From DATBDE01 sp036270095 (GTDB taxonomy: Bacteria > Actinomycetota > Thermoleophilia > Solirubrobacterales > Solirubrobacteraceae), in the NCBI GenBank assembly GCA_036270095.1, contig DATBDE010000076.1, positions 1-64,000 of the forward strand: a stretch of DNA of 64,000 nt, given 5' to 3'. How positions within the stretch are numbered: the first letter of the stretch is position 1; the number at the start of each line of letters is the position of its first letter. The position numbers and the translations under genes were made by a program. The notes under the pieces were generated by a model. That model was given only the letters and a program-made list of their open reading frames with translations, searched no databases and had not been told where the DNA came from. This document shows positions 42,701 to 50,261 of the stretch, piece after piece.

Positions 42701-43593
42701 GCGACCATGAGGCCGTCGCCGAGGCTCTTGACCTCGCGCCCGGCGTGGCTGAGCGCGACGTCGCGCAGGATCGCGAAGTGCGCCCGCCGCAGCCGTTCGG
42801 CCTCGTCGTCGCCGAGGACGTCGAGCAGCTCGGTCGAGCCGACGAGGTCGGTGAACAGTAGGGTGACCGTGCCGGTGGCCACCGGTGGGGGGGAGGGGGC
42901 CGCGTCGCCCTCGCGCAGCTCTGCGTGCAGCGCTCGGGTGGCCGGCGAGGGCGCCACACCGAGCTCGGAGCGCAGGCGGTCGGCGTAGCGGCCGTAGGTG
43001 GCCAGCGCGGCCGCCCGGTCGCCGGCGGCCGCGAGCAGGCGGATGAGCGTGCGCTGGGCCTCCTCGGCCAGCGGGTCCAAGGCGACCATGGTGCGGGCGT
43101 GGCCGACCGCAGCGGCCAGGTCGCCGGCGGCCTCGGCCCGTTGCGCCAGCGCCGCCAGCGCTACCGCGGCCTTCTCGCGCCACGCGTCGCGGGCCACCAG
43201 CACCCATTCGTCGTCGAGCCCGGAGAGCAGCTCGCCGCGCCACAGCGCCACCGCCTCCTCGAGCCGGTCGGCGGCAACGAGCCGGTCGAAGTCGGCGGCG
43301 TCGGTGCGCACGGCCTCGGACAGGCCCACGCGCTCGCGGGTGGCGACGAGGTAGCGGTCGGCGTCGGGGCCGATCGCCTTGCGCAGCGCGGCCAGCGCCC
43401 CGCGCAGGCTCGTGCGCGCGCTGGCGTCGAGGACGTCGGGCCACAGGCGCGCCGCGAGGCGCGAGCGCGCGTGCTCGCGGCGCTCGAGCGCCAGCAGGGC
43501 GAGCAGCGAGCGCGCGGGCCGGCCCGCGGGCAGCGCCACCGGGTCGTCGTCGCACTGGAGCTCGAGTTCTCCGAGCACGCGCACCTCGAGCAT
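39730..43593 (-). CDS. BTAD-adenylate/guanylate cyclase-AAA ATPase regulator, 1287 aa
   Basis: This three-part signalling protein starts with a winged-helix (MLEVRVLGELELQCDDDPVA, ARLWPDVLDASARTSLRGAL) and a BTAD-type helical domain (to about residue 230). Next is a class III nucleotide cyclase domain (about 240-415), with TLLFTDLVGSTELLD and KSLGDGLMVAFAS carrying the metal-binding Asps and YYGTAVVVARRL near the end. An AAA/STAND module follows from about 425 (Walker A GGEPGIGKTR; Walker B TILVLDDLQWAD), then a long TPR-like region to the end. No C-terminal LuxR helix-turn-helix is present, so DNA binding would be N-terminal. Whether the cyclase is active is not known. ATG 43593 has TAGGCT six bases upstream. 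Convergent overlap of 31 bases with the flavin reductase. Confidence 0.9.
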   Translation of the reverse strand: MLEVRVLGELELQCDDDPVALPAGRPARSLLALLALERREHARSRLAARLWPDVLDASARTSLRGALAALRKAIGPDADRYLVATRERVGLSEAVRTDAADFDRLVAADRLEEAVALWRGELLSGLDDEWVLVARDAWREKAAVALAALAQRAEAAGDLAAAVGHARTMVALDPLAEEAQRTLIRLLAAAGDRAAALATYGRYADRLRSELGVAPSPATRALHAELREGDAAPSPPPVATGTVTLLFTDLVGSTELLDVLGDDEAERLRRAHFAILRDVALSHAGREVKSLGDGLMVAFASSVDAAGCAVGIQQAVERHNRREAGAPLAVRIGLHAGEPIRDEDDYYGTAVVVARRLCDSAEGGQILTSDVVRALVGARGGFPFAPVGELALRGFAAPVAAWELQWEAPGRRQVPLPAELARDEGAFVGREQALGVLSAAWERARGGEPGVVLVGGEPGIGKTRLVAEFCRRAHADGATVLLGRSTEEALTPYQPFVEALRHYAASSPADELALQAGTGRGVLARLVPELAGGPDEPQPAEPGGDGDRYALFDAVATFLREAARGRPTILVLDDLQWADAPALLLLRQLARALEDAPLLVLGTYRELEVREDDPLAGALAELRRARVLEHVSLAGLAPDAVAELVHERGIALGPGALRAVTDRAEGNPFFVEELVRRPEAELEAGVPDSVKDLLLRRMRRLDELERAALAAAAVLGAEFELDALERVTGLDSEALLEAMDDALAEGVLVETPDAIGRYRFAHALIRETVDGQLSATRRARLHRRAGEALEALHADALDDVAAALAHHFAVAGDDRRRFEYDVRAARAAARVYAREQALVHYDAAIAGAPAGDERLTALHFERGWHRHAGGDVEGAVADFAVALEAARAAGDRELVARTLDEMAYAEKLFDVARAQAHHRDALVIAADLDDAPLQVRILNRLSLLASNQLDLAGALALGDRALRLARGRGRDLERGRAFDALKLAALQLGELDRLETLTAELADLERRNGELWSLQWTLLESAFVPLGHADWEVAAARLDEATALGRRVADPLTRPLIHDARAWLARSRGELGVALAEARRMVALTAPEGPAPWSAWARVALGWTLLELRAADDAIAVLEPGLAAAELLADRYRAAAHLAWARVLAGDTDGAGQAVDAAERAQSAIVLPPDGAYQFGFAATVALARAQDALGRGAAAAVLETLRAAAARTGWHEAEAAAALALGRADEAGALADAHGLPGIAWEAQAALGDRERATAIAAALAASAGDERLGAGLIEAAQRTVRKAPR

Positions 43594-43599
43594 GGCCCA

Positions 43600-43605
43600 A
43601 GCCTA
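43600..43605 (-). promoter_or_regulatory. -10 element TAGGCT of the BTAD-cyclase-AAA gene
   Basis: TAGGCT on the minus strand is 6 bases before the ATG at 43593, so the transcript is probably leaderless. Confidence 0.5.
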
Positions 43606-43644
43606 TGGTTCGCACGCGCATGCGACGGACCGAGACCGGCACGC

Positions 43645-43953
43645 CGGCGCGGCTACCCGACGACCAGGGCGCGCGTCGACAAGGCGGCGGCCGTTTTCGA
43701 CACCGAGCGCGGCGTCGACGCGGGCTGGGCGCGCTACAACCGCAACTCCCTGCGCCGCGACTACCGCGGCTTCCTCGCGTTCTTCTTCGCGCAGGTCTTT
43801 CCGGAGCCCCACTCGACCAAGCAGCACGAGGACTGCGTCACCTGGGGCCTGGCCCGGGCCGTCGCCGACGGCATCGCCTCGACGCCCCGCTACCGCTCCG
43901 TCAGCGGCGCCAGCGCGGGCCGCGCGGCGGCCCTGATCGCCGAGCTCCTGTAG
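43645..43953 (+). pseudogene. Remnant of an alpha/beta hydrolase gene
   Basis: One frame across this gap reads VFDTERGVDAGWARYNRNSL, then RRDYRGFLAFFFAQVFPEPH and STKQHEDCVTWGLA. I recognise this as an internal piece of the alpha/beta hydrolase (pimeloyl-ACP methyl ester esterase-like) found next to, or fused to, cyclase-ATPase proteins in actinobacteria. Neither the nucleophile elbow nor the rest of the hydrolase is present. The frame has no suitable start, and its last 30 residues up to the stop at 43953 are not family-like. It is therefore a decayed fragment divergent from the BTAD-cyclase-AAA gene. The coordinates are approximate at the 5' side. Confidence 0.7.
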
Positions 43954-44025
43954 CCCGAATCAACCCGAATTCCGACCCGGGGACGGTCAAACTGGCGCGC
44001 CTCCACCCCTCACAGGAGGATCTAG

Positions 44026-44493
44026 ATGAAGCGCGTCACCGCACTGGCGGTCGCATTGATGGCGATCGCCGTGGTCGCGGCCCCGGTCGCGGCGCTCGCC
44101 GCCGAGACCGACCCCCAGCAAACCGACCCGAACGCCAAGGCCGACTTCCACGGCAAGATCAAGGTCGGTCGCACCAAGGCGACCCTGAAGGTCACCTACA
44201 ACTGCAACGCCGGCCAGGTCCTGTGGATCTCGGCCAAGGAAGTCTCCAGCGGCAGGGCGGCACGCGGCCTGACGAAGGAGAGCTCGTCCAAGATCTCGTC
44301 GGCCTGGTGGCAGAGCCATCGCAACCCGATCACCTGCGACAGCCAGCCCCATACGGCCACGTTCAACATGGACAAGAAGGAGAAGGGCTCGAAGGGCACA
44401 CTGAAGCCCGGCCAGGCCTGGGTGCAGTTCTGCGTCACCAATGGGGACGCCCTCGTCCTCTCGGCGCACGACTTCGTCACCGTCACCGACTGA
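44026..44493 (+). CDS. Small secreted protein, 155 aa, unknown function
   Basis: The protein has a Sec signal peptide (MKRVTALAVALMAIAVVAAP, likely cleavage after ALA near residue 25) and a mature domain of about 130 residues. That domain has three spaced cysteines (YNCNAGQ, ITCDSQP, QFCVTNG) and conserved Trp in ISSAWWQSH and AWVQF. A compact beta-sandwich is likely, but no family is recognised. The start is well supported by CACAGGAGGATCTAG before the ATG, a strong Shine-Dalgarno. It stands alone and is followed by a GC-rich hairpin. Third positions are mostly G/C, with somewhat more Lys than neighbours (IKVGRTKATLKVTYN). Confidence 0.75.
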   Translation: MKRVTALAVALMAIAVVAAPVAALAAETDPQQTDPNAKADFHGKIKVGRTKATLKVTYNCNAGQVLWISAKEVSSGRAARGLTKESSSKISSAWWQSHRNPITCDSQPHTATFNMDKKEKGSKGTLKPGQAWVQFCVTNGDALVLSAHDFVTVTD

Positions 44494-44499
44494 GCCTCC

Positions 44500-44536
44500 G
44501 CACCCGGCGCCGGCCGCACTGCCGGCGCCGGGGTGC
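44500..44536 (+). terminator. GC-rich hairpin after the small secreted gene
   Basis: CACCCGGCGCCGG (44501-44513) pairs with CCGGCGCCGGGGTG (44522-44535) with one bulged G and an 8-base loop. It lies between the secreted gene stop and the next membrane protein gene. There is no T tract. Confidence 0.6.
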
Positions 44537-44565
44537 GATCCACCGGCAATGCGATACTCGCGCCG

Positions 44566-45303
44566 ATGCGGCGCCAGCTCGACGTCGGCAGCGTCCTGAC
44601 CCGGGTCTTCCAGACCTACGGCAACGAGGCCGCGCTGATCCTGCCGCTGGCGGTGATCGTGGCGCTGATCGCGGCCGTCCTCGACGCCCTGGCCAACGAG
44701 GGCCTGAGCTCGCTGCTGTACACGGTCATCCGCCTGCTGGTCGACTCGGCGGCGGCGATGGTCTTCGCCGGCCTGGTGATCGAGATCGTGCGCCGCGGCC
44801 GCGACGGCGATCCGCGTACGACGCTCGGGGAGATGCTCGAGAGCGTCTGGCCGGTGCTGCTGAACCTGATCGTCGCCTCGATCCTCTACGGGATCGGCGT
44901 CGCCATCGGCCTCGTGCTGCTGATCGTCCCCGGCCTTATCCTGCTCACCTGGTGGGCGCTGATCGCCCCGGTCATCGTGGTCGAGCGCCGCGGGATCATC
45001 GAGTCCTTCGGGCGCTCCAAGCAGCTGGTGGACGGCAACGGCTGGATGGTCTTCGCCGTCGTCGTGGTCATCTTCCTCATCACCGCCCTGGTGAGCCTGC
45101 TGCTCGTCGTGCTGTTCGCCATCTTCGGCGGGTTCGTCGGGTCGCTGATCGGGATCTTCATCGCCGGCGTGATCGTCAAGCCGCTGGGCGCGCTGGCGGC
45201 GCCGATCATGTACTACGACCTGCGCGAGATCGAGGCCGGGGACCGCGCCGCCCAGGCCGCGGCGGCCGAGCACCAGGCGCCGCCGCCGGCGCCCGCGACC
45301 TGA
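44566..45303 (+). CDS. Multi-pass membrane protein, 245 aa (glycerophosphodiesterase membrane-domain-like)
   Basis: The 245-residue protein has about six membrane helices (LILPLAVIVALIAAVLDALA, VLLNLIVASILYGIGVAIGL, AVVVVIFLITALVSLLLVVL and others). Between helices is the polar segment WWALIAPVIVVERRGIIESF, then GRSKQLVDGN, typical of the membrane domain fused to some glycerophosphoryl diester phosphodiesterases and of YciC-like proteins. The catalytic domain is absent, so only a membrane role can be stated. The ATG at 44566 (MRRQLDVGSVLTRVF) is preferred to an upstream Met. Its stop overlaps the next start by one base (TGATG). Confidence 0.7.
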   Translation: MRRQLDVGSVLTRVFQTYGNEAALILPLAVIVALIAAVLDALANEGLSSLLYTVIRLLVDSAAAMVFAGLVIEIVRRGRDGDPRTTLGEMLESVWPVLLNLIVASILYGIGVAIGLVLLIVPGLILLTWWALIAPVIVVERRGIIESFGRSKQLVDGNGWMVFAVVVVIFLITALVSLLLVVLFAIFGGFVGSLIGIFIAGVIVKPLGALAAPIMYYDLREIEAGDRAAQAAAAEHQAPPPAPAT

Positions 45304-45644
45304 TGGAGCACTTTCCGGACTCCCTGCCCGCCACGGATTACCGCGAGCGCGCGAAGTACCGACAGCTGCGCGGCCGCCACGGCATCGGCGTCGTGGTCGA
45401 GCAGTCCCTGTCCGGCGAGGTCACCGGCCGCCGCTGGATCTGCCTGGCCACCGACGGCACGCGCTTCCGCCACCTCGAGGCGATCCTGCCCGACGTGTCC
45501 CCGCACGTGGGCGTGCCGACGGGGGCGGTCGCGGGCGCGCTCGAGGCGCGGGCCGGCGACTACGCCGAGCGGTCCCGCCTCGCCGGCCTCGTGAACGCCA
45601 GCCCGGTGATGCTGACGCTCGACGAGGTCGGCGGGGAGGAGTGA
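45303..45644 (+). CDS. Hypothetical protein, 113 aa
   Basis: The product is not recognised. It is a small soluble protein with mixed alpha/beta character (RHGIGVVVEQSLSGEVTGRR, then LVNASPVMLTLDEVGGEE at the end), and no membrane segment. It has one Cys (WICLATDG). Its ATG overlaps the stop of the membrane protein gene by one base, so the two are translationally coupled and may interact. Its stop is 28 bases before the disulfide-oxidoreductase gene, which has its own promoter. Confidence 0.6.
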   Translation: MEHFPDSLPATDYRERAKYRQLRGRHGIGVVVEQSLSGEVTGRRWICLATDGTRFRHLEAILPDVSPHVGVPTGAVAGALEARAGDYAERSRLAGLVNASPVMLTLDEVGGEE

Positions 45645-45658
45645 GCGCACGGCGCGAC

Positions 45659-45664
45659 TAGGCT
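45659..45664 (+). promoter_or_regulatory. -10 element TAGGCT of the disulfide oxidoreductase gene
   Basis: TAGGCT lies 7 bases before the ATG at 45672, with no Shine-Dalgarno between them. Confidence 0.5.
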
Positions 45665-45671
45665 GGGCGCC

Positions 45672-47024
45672 ATGAGCGCGGAGGAGCGATTCGACGCCGT
45701 CGTGGTCGGGGCGGGGCCCGGCGGCAAGCACGCAGCGCGCGGGCTCGCCAAGGCGGGCCATAAGGTGGCGGTGGTGGAGGCCGAGCTCGTGGGCGGGGAG
45801 TGCCCGTTCTGGGCCTGCATGCCCTCCAAGACCTTGCTGCGCCCGATCGAGGCGCAGGGCGAGGCCGCGCACGTCGCCGGCGTGGACCGCCCGGCCCTGC
45901 ACTGGGACGAGGTCGCGCGCTACCGCGACTACATGGTCTCCGACCACGACGACACCGCCAAGGCCGAGAAGCTGGCCGAGGCCGGCGTGGAGATCGTGCG
46001 CGGCCGCGCCCGGCTGGACGGCCCGAGCCGGGTGGCGGTGGGCGAGCGCACGCTGCGCGCCGACCGCATCGTGCTCGCGCCCGGCACCACGAGCGCGATC
46101 CCACCCCTCGATGGCCTGGACGGCATCGGCTACTGGACCAACCGCGAAGCGACGGCGCTCGAGGCCGTGCCCCAGAGCGCGATCGTGCTCGGCGGCGGCC
46201 CGGTGGGGGTCGAGCTCGCGCAGATGCTCGCTCGCTTCGGCGCCCGCACCACGTTGGTCGAGGCGGCGCCGCGGCTGCTGGCGCGCGAGACCGCGCCGGT
46301 GGGCGACCTGCTGGCCGAGCTGCTCGCGGACGACGGGATCGACGTCCGCCTCGGCATGAAGGCGTCGCGGGCGGAGGCGGCGGGCGCCGGGGTGCGCGTG
46401 CACTTGGGCCCCGGAGACGCGGTCGAGGCCGAGCGGCTGGTGATCGCGGTCGGCCGCCGGCCCCGCACCGAGGGCCTGGGCCTGGAGAGCGTGGGCATCG
46501 CGGTCGCCGACGACGGGAGCATCCCCGTCGACGCGCACTGCCGCGCCGGGGCGGGGGTGTGGGCGGTCGGCGACGTCACCGGCGTGGCGCCGTTCACCCA
46601 CGTTGCGTCCTACCAGGCCCGCATCGCGGTCGACGCCATACTCGGGCGGCCGCGCGAGGCCGACTACCGCGCCGTGCCCCGGGTCGTGTTCACCGACCCC
46701 GAGGTGGCGGCGGTGGGGGAGACCCCGGAGCAGGCGCGGGAGCGCCGCGTCGACGTGGGCGTCGCGGGCGGCAGCCTCTCCGATCTCGATCGCACCCAGA
46801 CCTACGGGCGCGAGTTGCAGGGCGCGTACGGCGTGGTCGCCGACCGCGGCGCCGGCATCGCGCTCGGCGCCTGGGCCGTCGGCCCCCTGGCCTCGGAGTG
46901 GATCCACCCGATCGCCCTGGCGATCCTGGTGCGGACGCCGTTGGGCGTCCTGAGCGAGTCGATGGCGCAGTTCCCGTCGTTCGCCGAGGCGTGGCCCATG
47001 GCAGCGCGCGAGCTGTCCGCGTAG
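45672..47024 (+). CDS. Pyridine-nucleotide disulfide oxidoreductase (dihydrolipoyl dehydrogenase/mercuric reductase-like)
   Basis: The 450-residue flavoprotein has the FAD loop VVVGAGPGGKHAARGLAKAG, the redox pair Cys44 and Cys49 in GGECPFWACMPSK, the second Rossmann site AIVLGGGPVGVELAQMLARF and the GVWAVGDVTGVAPF FAD signature. The disulfide context (CPFWAC rather than CLNVGC) is that of a subgroup of unassigned oxidoreductases, not of lipoamide dehydrogenase, so the substrate could be mycothiol, a quinone or a small thiol. The usual HPTxSE motif at the dimer interface is replaced by WIHPIALAI, so the partner Glu is missing. No pyruvate dehydrogenase genes are nearby. The ATG is leaderless (TAGGCT). 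Confidence 0.85.
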   Translation: MSAEERFDAVVVGAGPGGKHAARGLAKAGHKVAVVEAELVGGECPFWACMPSKTLLRPIEAQGEAAHVAGVDRPALHWDEVARYRDYMVSDHDDTAKAEKLAEAGVEIVRGRARLDGPSRVAVGERTLRADRIVLAPGTTSAIPPLDGLDGIGYWTNREATALEAVPQSAIVLGGGPVGVELAQMLARFGARTTLVEAAPRLLARETAPVGDLLAELLADDGIDVRLGMKASRAEAAGAGVRVHLGPGDAVEAERLVIAVGRRPRTEGLGLESVGIAVADDGSIPVDAHCRAGAGVWAVGDVTGVAPFTHVASYQARIAVDAILGRPREADYRAVPRVVFTDPEVAAVGETPEQARERRVDVGVAGGSLSDLDRTQTYGRELQGAYGVVADRGAGIALGAWAVGPLASEWIHPIALAILVRTPLGVLSESMAQFPSFAEAWPMAARELSA

Positions 47025-47115
47025 CCGCGGGAGCGGGCCTCGACGAGCGGGGTGTGGATGTGGTGATTGGCGAGCATGGCGACAGCGTCCCGCTGGCTGC
47101 GCGCGTCGTAAAAGG

Positions 47116-47133
47116 ATTTAGCATGGGCTAAAT
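47116..47133. promoter_or_regulatory. Inverted repeat overlapping the -10 and start of the ArsR-type gene
   Basis: ATTTAGC (47116-47122) and GCTAAAT (47127-47133) are perfect inverted repeats with a 4-base spacer. The repeat covers the TAGCAT element (47119-47124) and the first two bases of the ATG at 47132. A bound dimer would block both transcription and a leaderless start. Autoregulation is the simplest reading. Confidence 0.65.
47119..47124 (+). promoter_or_regulatory. -10 element TAGCAT of the ArsR-type gene
   Basis: TAGCAT lies 7 bases before the ATG at 47132, inside the inverted repeat. Confidence 0.5.
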
Positions 47134-48109
47134 GGTCCGGTTCGAGTTCGGGGCCGAGGACGTGGCCCGCGTGCGCTTCGCCTTCTCGCCCAACTGGGAG
47201 CTGGTCTCCAGCCTGCGCGCGCTGCAGCGCCCGTCCGCGCACGCACTGCACCTGCCCTGGGTGCACGAGGCGCGCCGTGCGCTGGAGGGCTTCGACATGA
47301 CCCTGCTCACCGCGCTGGTCACGCCCGAGGGCTACGTCCCCGACTTCCTCGGCCCGCCGCCGGTCACGCCGCTCCCCGACCTCGAGGCCGAGCTCGAGAC
47401 CGTGCGGCGCGTGCCCTCCGAACGCGTGCGCCACGAGATCGGCGTGCTCTACGGCCGGCGCCGGCCCCCGGCCGTGTTGCGCCCGCTGCTCGAGCGCCCG
47501 CGCTACGGCCTGCGCCGGATGACCGCGGCGCTGGCCGGCTACTGGGAGTTGACCCTGGCCCACCACTGGCCGCGGCTGCGCTCACTGCTCGAGGGCGAGG
47601 TGCTGCACCGCGCGCGCCAACTCACCCTGGGCGGGGCGGAGCTGTTGTTCGCCGACGTGCACGAGGACGTCGCCTGGACCGGATCCGAGCTGGCCGTCGG
47701 CATCCGCCACGATGCGGTGATCCCGCTCGCGGGGCGTGGCCTGCTCATGCTGCCCTCGGCCTTCTACTGGCCGCGCGTCGCGGTGGTGACCGACCCGGCC
47801 TGGCAGCCGTCGCTGACGTATCCGCCGCGCGGGGTGGCGACGCTGTGGGACCCGGCCGAGGCGACCGGGCCCGAGGGCCTGCGCGCGCTGCTCGGCACCA
47901 CGCGCGCCGCGCTGCTGGCGCAGCTCGACGCCCCGCGCTCGACGGCCGAGCTCGCCCGGCGCGTCGGGGTCACGCCGGGCGCGGTCTCGCAGCACCTCGG
48001 CAAGCTGCGCGGCGCCGGGGTCGTCACGTCCAGCCGCCAGGGGCGCGAGGTCCTCTACGCGCTGACCCCGGCGGGCGAGGCCTTGGTCGGCGCGGGTCGA
48101 TCTTCGTAG
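47132..48109 (+). CDS. ArsR-family regulator with DUF5937-type N-terminal domain
   Basis: The 325-residue protein has a long N-terminal region (FSPNWELVSSLRALQRPSAH, LHLPWVHEARRALEGFDMTL) of the DUF5937 kind, found in many actinobacterial regulators. A C-terminal ArsR winged helix follows (about 245-320), with LARRVGVTPGAVSQHLGKL as recognition helix and SSRQGREVLYALTPAG as wing. I see no cysteine cluster for metal sensing, so a different ligand is likely. It is autoregulated by inference from the repeat over its start. It lies between the disulfide oxidoreductase and exonuclease III genes; either may be a target. Confidence 0.85.
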   Translation: MVRFEFGAEDVARVRFAFSPNWELVSSLRALQRPSAHALHLPWVHEARRALEGFDMTLLTALVTPEGYVPDFLGPPPVTPLPDLEAELETVRRVPSERVRHEIGVLYGRRRPPAVLRPLLERPRYGLRRMTAALAGYWELTLAHHWPRLRSLLEGEVLHRARQLTLGGAELLFADVHEDVAWTGSELAVGIRHDAVIPLAGRGLLMLPSAFYWPRVAVVTDPAWQPSLTYPPRGVATLWDPAEATGPEGLRALLGTTRAALLAQLDAPRSTAELARRVGVTPGAVSQHLGKLRGAGVVTSSRQGREVLYALTPAGEALVGAGRSS

Positions 48110-48125
48110 GCGGCGCTGGCCGCTT

Positions 48126-48131
48126 TACGCT
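48126..48131 (+). promoter_or_regulatory. -10 element TACGCT of the exonuclease III gene
   Basis: TACGCT lies 7 bases before the GTG at 48139, consistent with a leaderless GTG start. Confidence 0.5.
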
Positions 48132-48138
48132 GCCTCGC

Positions 48139-49002
48139 GTGCGCCTGGCGACCTGGAACGTGAACTCGCTCAAGCAGCGGGTGCCGCGGCTGCTGCCCTG
48201 GCTGGACGAGCGTCGGCCCGACGTGGTCTGCCTGCAGGAGACCAAGCTCGCGGACGCGGCGTTGCACGACCTGGTGGACGACGCGCTCTCCGAGCGCGGA
48301 TACGAGGTCGCCGCCCACGGCGAGGCGACCTGGAACGGCGTGGCCATCCTCTCCCGGGTCGGCCTCGACGACGTCCACGCAGGGATCGAGGGCGCGCCGG
48401 GCTTTCCGCACCCCGAGGCGCGGGCGGTGTCGGCGACGTGCGCAGGCATTCGCATCGCCTGCGTCTACGTGCCGAACGGGCGGACACCCGGATCCGAGCA
48501 CTACGAGTACAAGCTGGCGTGGCTCGCCGCTCTGCGAGCGATGGTGCCGGAGCGGCCCACGGCGACGGTCGTCTGCGGGGACATGAACATCGCGCCGGCC
48601 GACGAGGACGTCTTCGATCCGGACGCCTATGTGGGGCAGACGCACGTCACCGTGCCGGAGCGGGAGGCACTCGGGCAGCTGCGGGCGCGGGGCTTGCACG
48701 ACGTCGTCCGCGAGCGGTGGCCCGGCAGGCGCGTCTTCACCTATTGGGACTACCGCGCCGGGATGTTCCATCAGGACTGCGGCATGCGGATCGACCTCGT
48801 CCTCGCCAGCGACGACGTGACGAATCGCGTCAAGGCCGCTTGGATCGACCGCCAGGCGCGCAAGGGCAGTGGGCCCAGCGACCACGCCCCGGTGATCATC
48901 GACCTCGACGAGGCCCCGGACGGGGACATCGGCCCGGTGGTGCCGCCACCGTCGCGGCCGGCGAAGCGCGGCGCGAAGAAGCTGCCGCAGGCCGCGCCCT
49001 AG
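48139..49002 (+). CDS. xthA: Exodeoxyribonuclease III
   Basis: The 287-residue protein is an AP endonuclease/exonuclease III of the endonuclease-exonuclease-phosphatase fold. It shows RLATWNVNSLKQRVPRLLPW, the metal Glu in VVCLQETKL, CVYVPNGR, CGDMNIAPADEDVFDP (Asp-Met-Asn) and MRIDLVLASDDV, then the catalytic SDHAPVIIDL. It repairs abasic sites in DNA. It has a short Pro/Lys-rich tail. Starts at GTG 48139 with a TACGCT element upstream and no leader. The next gene is convergent. Confidence 0.93.
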   Translation: MRLATWNVNSLKQRVPRLLPWLDERRPDVVCLQETKLADAALHDLVDDALSERGYEVAAHGEATWNGVAILSRVGLDDVHAGIEGAPGFPHPEARAVSATCAGIRIACVYVPNGRTPGSEHYEYKLAWLAALRAMVPERPTATVVCGDMNIAPADEDVFDPDAYVGQTHVTVPEREALGQLRARGLHDVVRERWPGRRVFTYWDYRAGMFHQDCGMRIDLVLASDDVTNRVKAAWIDRQARKGSGPSDHAPVIIDLDEAPDGDIGPVVPPPSRPAKRGAKKLPQAAP

Positions 49003-49049
49003 CGGCGAAGCCCAGGGTGACGGAGAGCACGCGCCCGACGCTGAAGCCG

Positions 49050-50249
49050 TTACCCGTCGTGTCGGTGCCGGTGCCGTCGAGGGACCGTGAGCGCCTGGCT
49101 CGTCTGGGTGGTGGAGCCTGCCTGGTTGCTGGCGGTCACCGCGCAGCGGTAGCGGCCTGCGCCGTCGGCCCGGAGCGTGTCCGTCCTCGCGCCCTTGACC
49201 CGCCTGCCGTTGAGGGTCCACGTATAGGCGAAGTTCTGCGGCGCCTGGTACAGGTGCGCGGGGCTGAGGTCGCTGGCCCACCCCGCGCCCGAGCAGGTCA
49301 GCTTCGACTTGGCCGTGCTCCCGCCGCCCACTGCCGGCGGCCTGGTACCGACGGGCGGCTTGAGCAGCACCGGGAAGACCGGGACCTGGACGGTGGCGGT
49401 CCCGGGGTTCACGCTGCCGGGGCTGCTCCCGTCGAAGTTGGCGAACGCGATCGTGTTCGCCAGGGTGGAAGCGTTGGCCCAGTAGACGCGCTGCGCGCCC
49501 GGGTCCAGCGCGAGGCCGATCGGGCTCGCGACGGTGGCGCTGGTCGCGAGCGAGCCTCTGCCGCTGCCGTTCAGGCCGATGAACTCGACCTTGCTCCCCT
49601 TCTGGTTGGTCCACCAGGCGCGCTGGTTGAGGGGATCGACCGCCACGGCACCCGTGGCGCTACCGGTCGAGCTGAACAGCGTGAGGTCGGCGCCGCCGCT
49701 CCCGTCCAGGCGGGCGAACGAGACCCCGGCCCGGCTGGGGCCGTTGTTGGTCCAGTAGATCAGCCCGGCAGCCGGGTCCACCGCCACGCCGGCCGGTTCG
49801 TCCAGCGTGGCTCCTCCGGTGTTGAGGTTGCCGCCGCCGCTGCCGTCCAGGTTGGCGTAGCCGATAGCGTTGAAGTCGTCCTCTTCGTTCGCCCAGTAGA
49901 CCCGGCCCGCGATCGGGTCGAGCGCGAGGCCCACCGGGTCGGTGATCGTGGCCCCGGCGGTGTTGAGCGTCCCGCCCCCGCCGCTGCCGTCGAGGTTGGC
50001 GAACGAGATCTTGGCGTTGCCGTTGGCCCAGTAGATGCGGCCGTGGGCCGGATCCAGCGCGGTGCCGTCCGGCGTGGTAACGACGGCGCCGGACGTGTTC
50101 AGGTCGCCGCTGGACGAGCCGTCGAGCGCGGCGAACGAGATCCGGTTCGGAGATTGGTTGCCCCAGTAGACGATGTCGGCGCGCGCCTGGGCGGCGAAGG
50201 CGAGGACCGTCGTCAACGTGACTGCCGCACCCAGAGCCTTGCGGACCAC
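49050..50249 (-). CDS. Secreted YWTD-type beta-propeller with Ig-like C-terminus, 399 aa
   Basis: A signal peptide (RKALGAAVTLTTVLAFAAQA) leads into about six repeats of a low-density-lipoprotein-receptor YWTD-like propeller: DIVYWGNQSPNRISFAALDG, GRIYWANGNAKISFANLDGS, GRVYWANEEDDFNAIGYANL, LIYWTNNGPSRAGVSFARLD and so on. Each holds a Trp-Ala/Thr-Asn and a LDGSG. A linker with PPVGTRPPAVGGGST follows, then an Ig-like domain (LTCSGAGWASD, YTWTLNGRRVKGA, YRCAVTASNQAGS) with a Cys pair. It ends in His/Arg residues. Probably a surface or extracellular binding protein. GTG 50249 is leaderless with TAGTGT. Confidence 0.85.
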   Translation of the reverse strand: MVRKALGAAVTLTTVLAFAAQARADIVYWGNQSPNRISFAALDGSSSGDLNTSGAVVTTPDGTALDPAHGRIYWANGNAKISFANLDGSGGGGTLNTAGATITDPVGLALDPIAGRVYWANEEDDFNAIGYANLDGSGGGNLNTGGATLDEPAGVAVDPAAGLIYWTNNGPSRAGVSFARLDGSGGADLTLFSSTGSATGAVAVDPLNQRAWWTNQKGSKVEFIGLNGSGRGSLATSATVASPIGLALDPGAQRVYWANASTLANTIAFANFDGSSPGSVNPGTATVQVPVFPVLLKPPVGTRPPAVGGGSTAKSKLTCSGAGWASDLSPAHLYQAPQNFAYTWTLNGRRVKGARTDTLRADGAGRYRCAVTASNQAGSTTQTSQALTVPRRHRHRHDG

Positions 50250-50255
50250 GGCGCG

Positions 50256-50261
50256 ACACTA
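50256..50261 (-). promoter_or_regulatory. -10 element TAGTGT of the propeller gene
   Basis: TAGTGT on the minus strand is 6 bases before the GTG at 50249 and overlaps the stop codon of the upstream HAD gene. Confidence 0.45.

Noticed and set aside
40394..43642. 1082-codon frame antiparallel or offset to the BTAD gene
   Set aside because: The BTAD-cyclase-ATPase frame carries all motifs; this one is an offset shadow.
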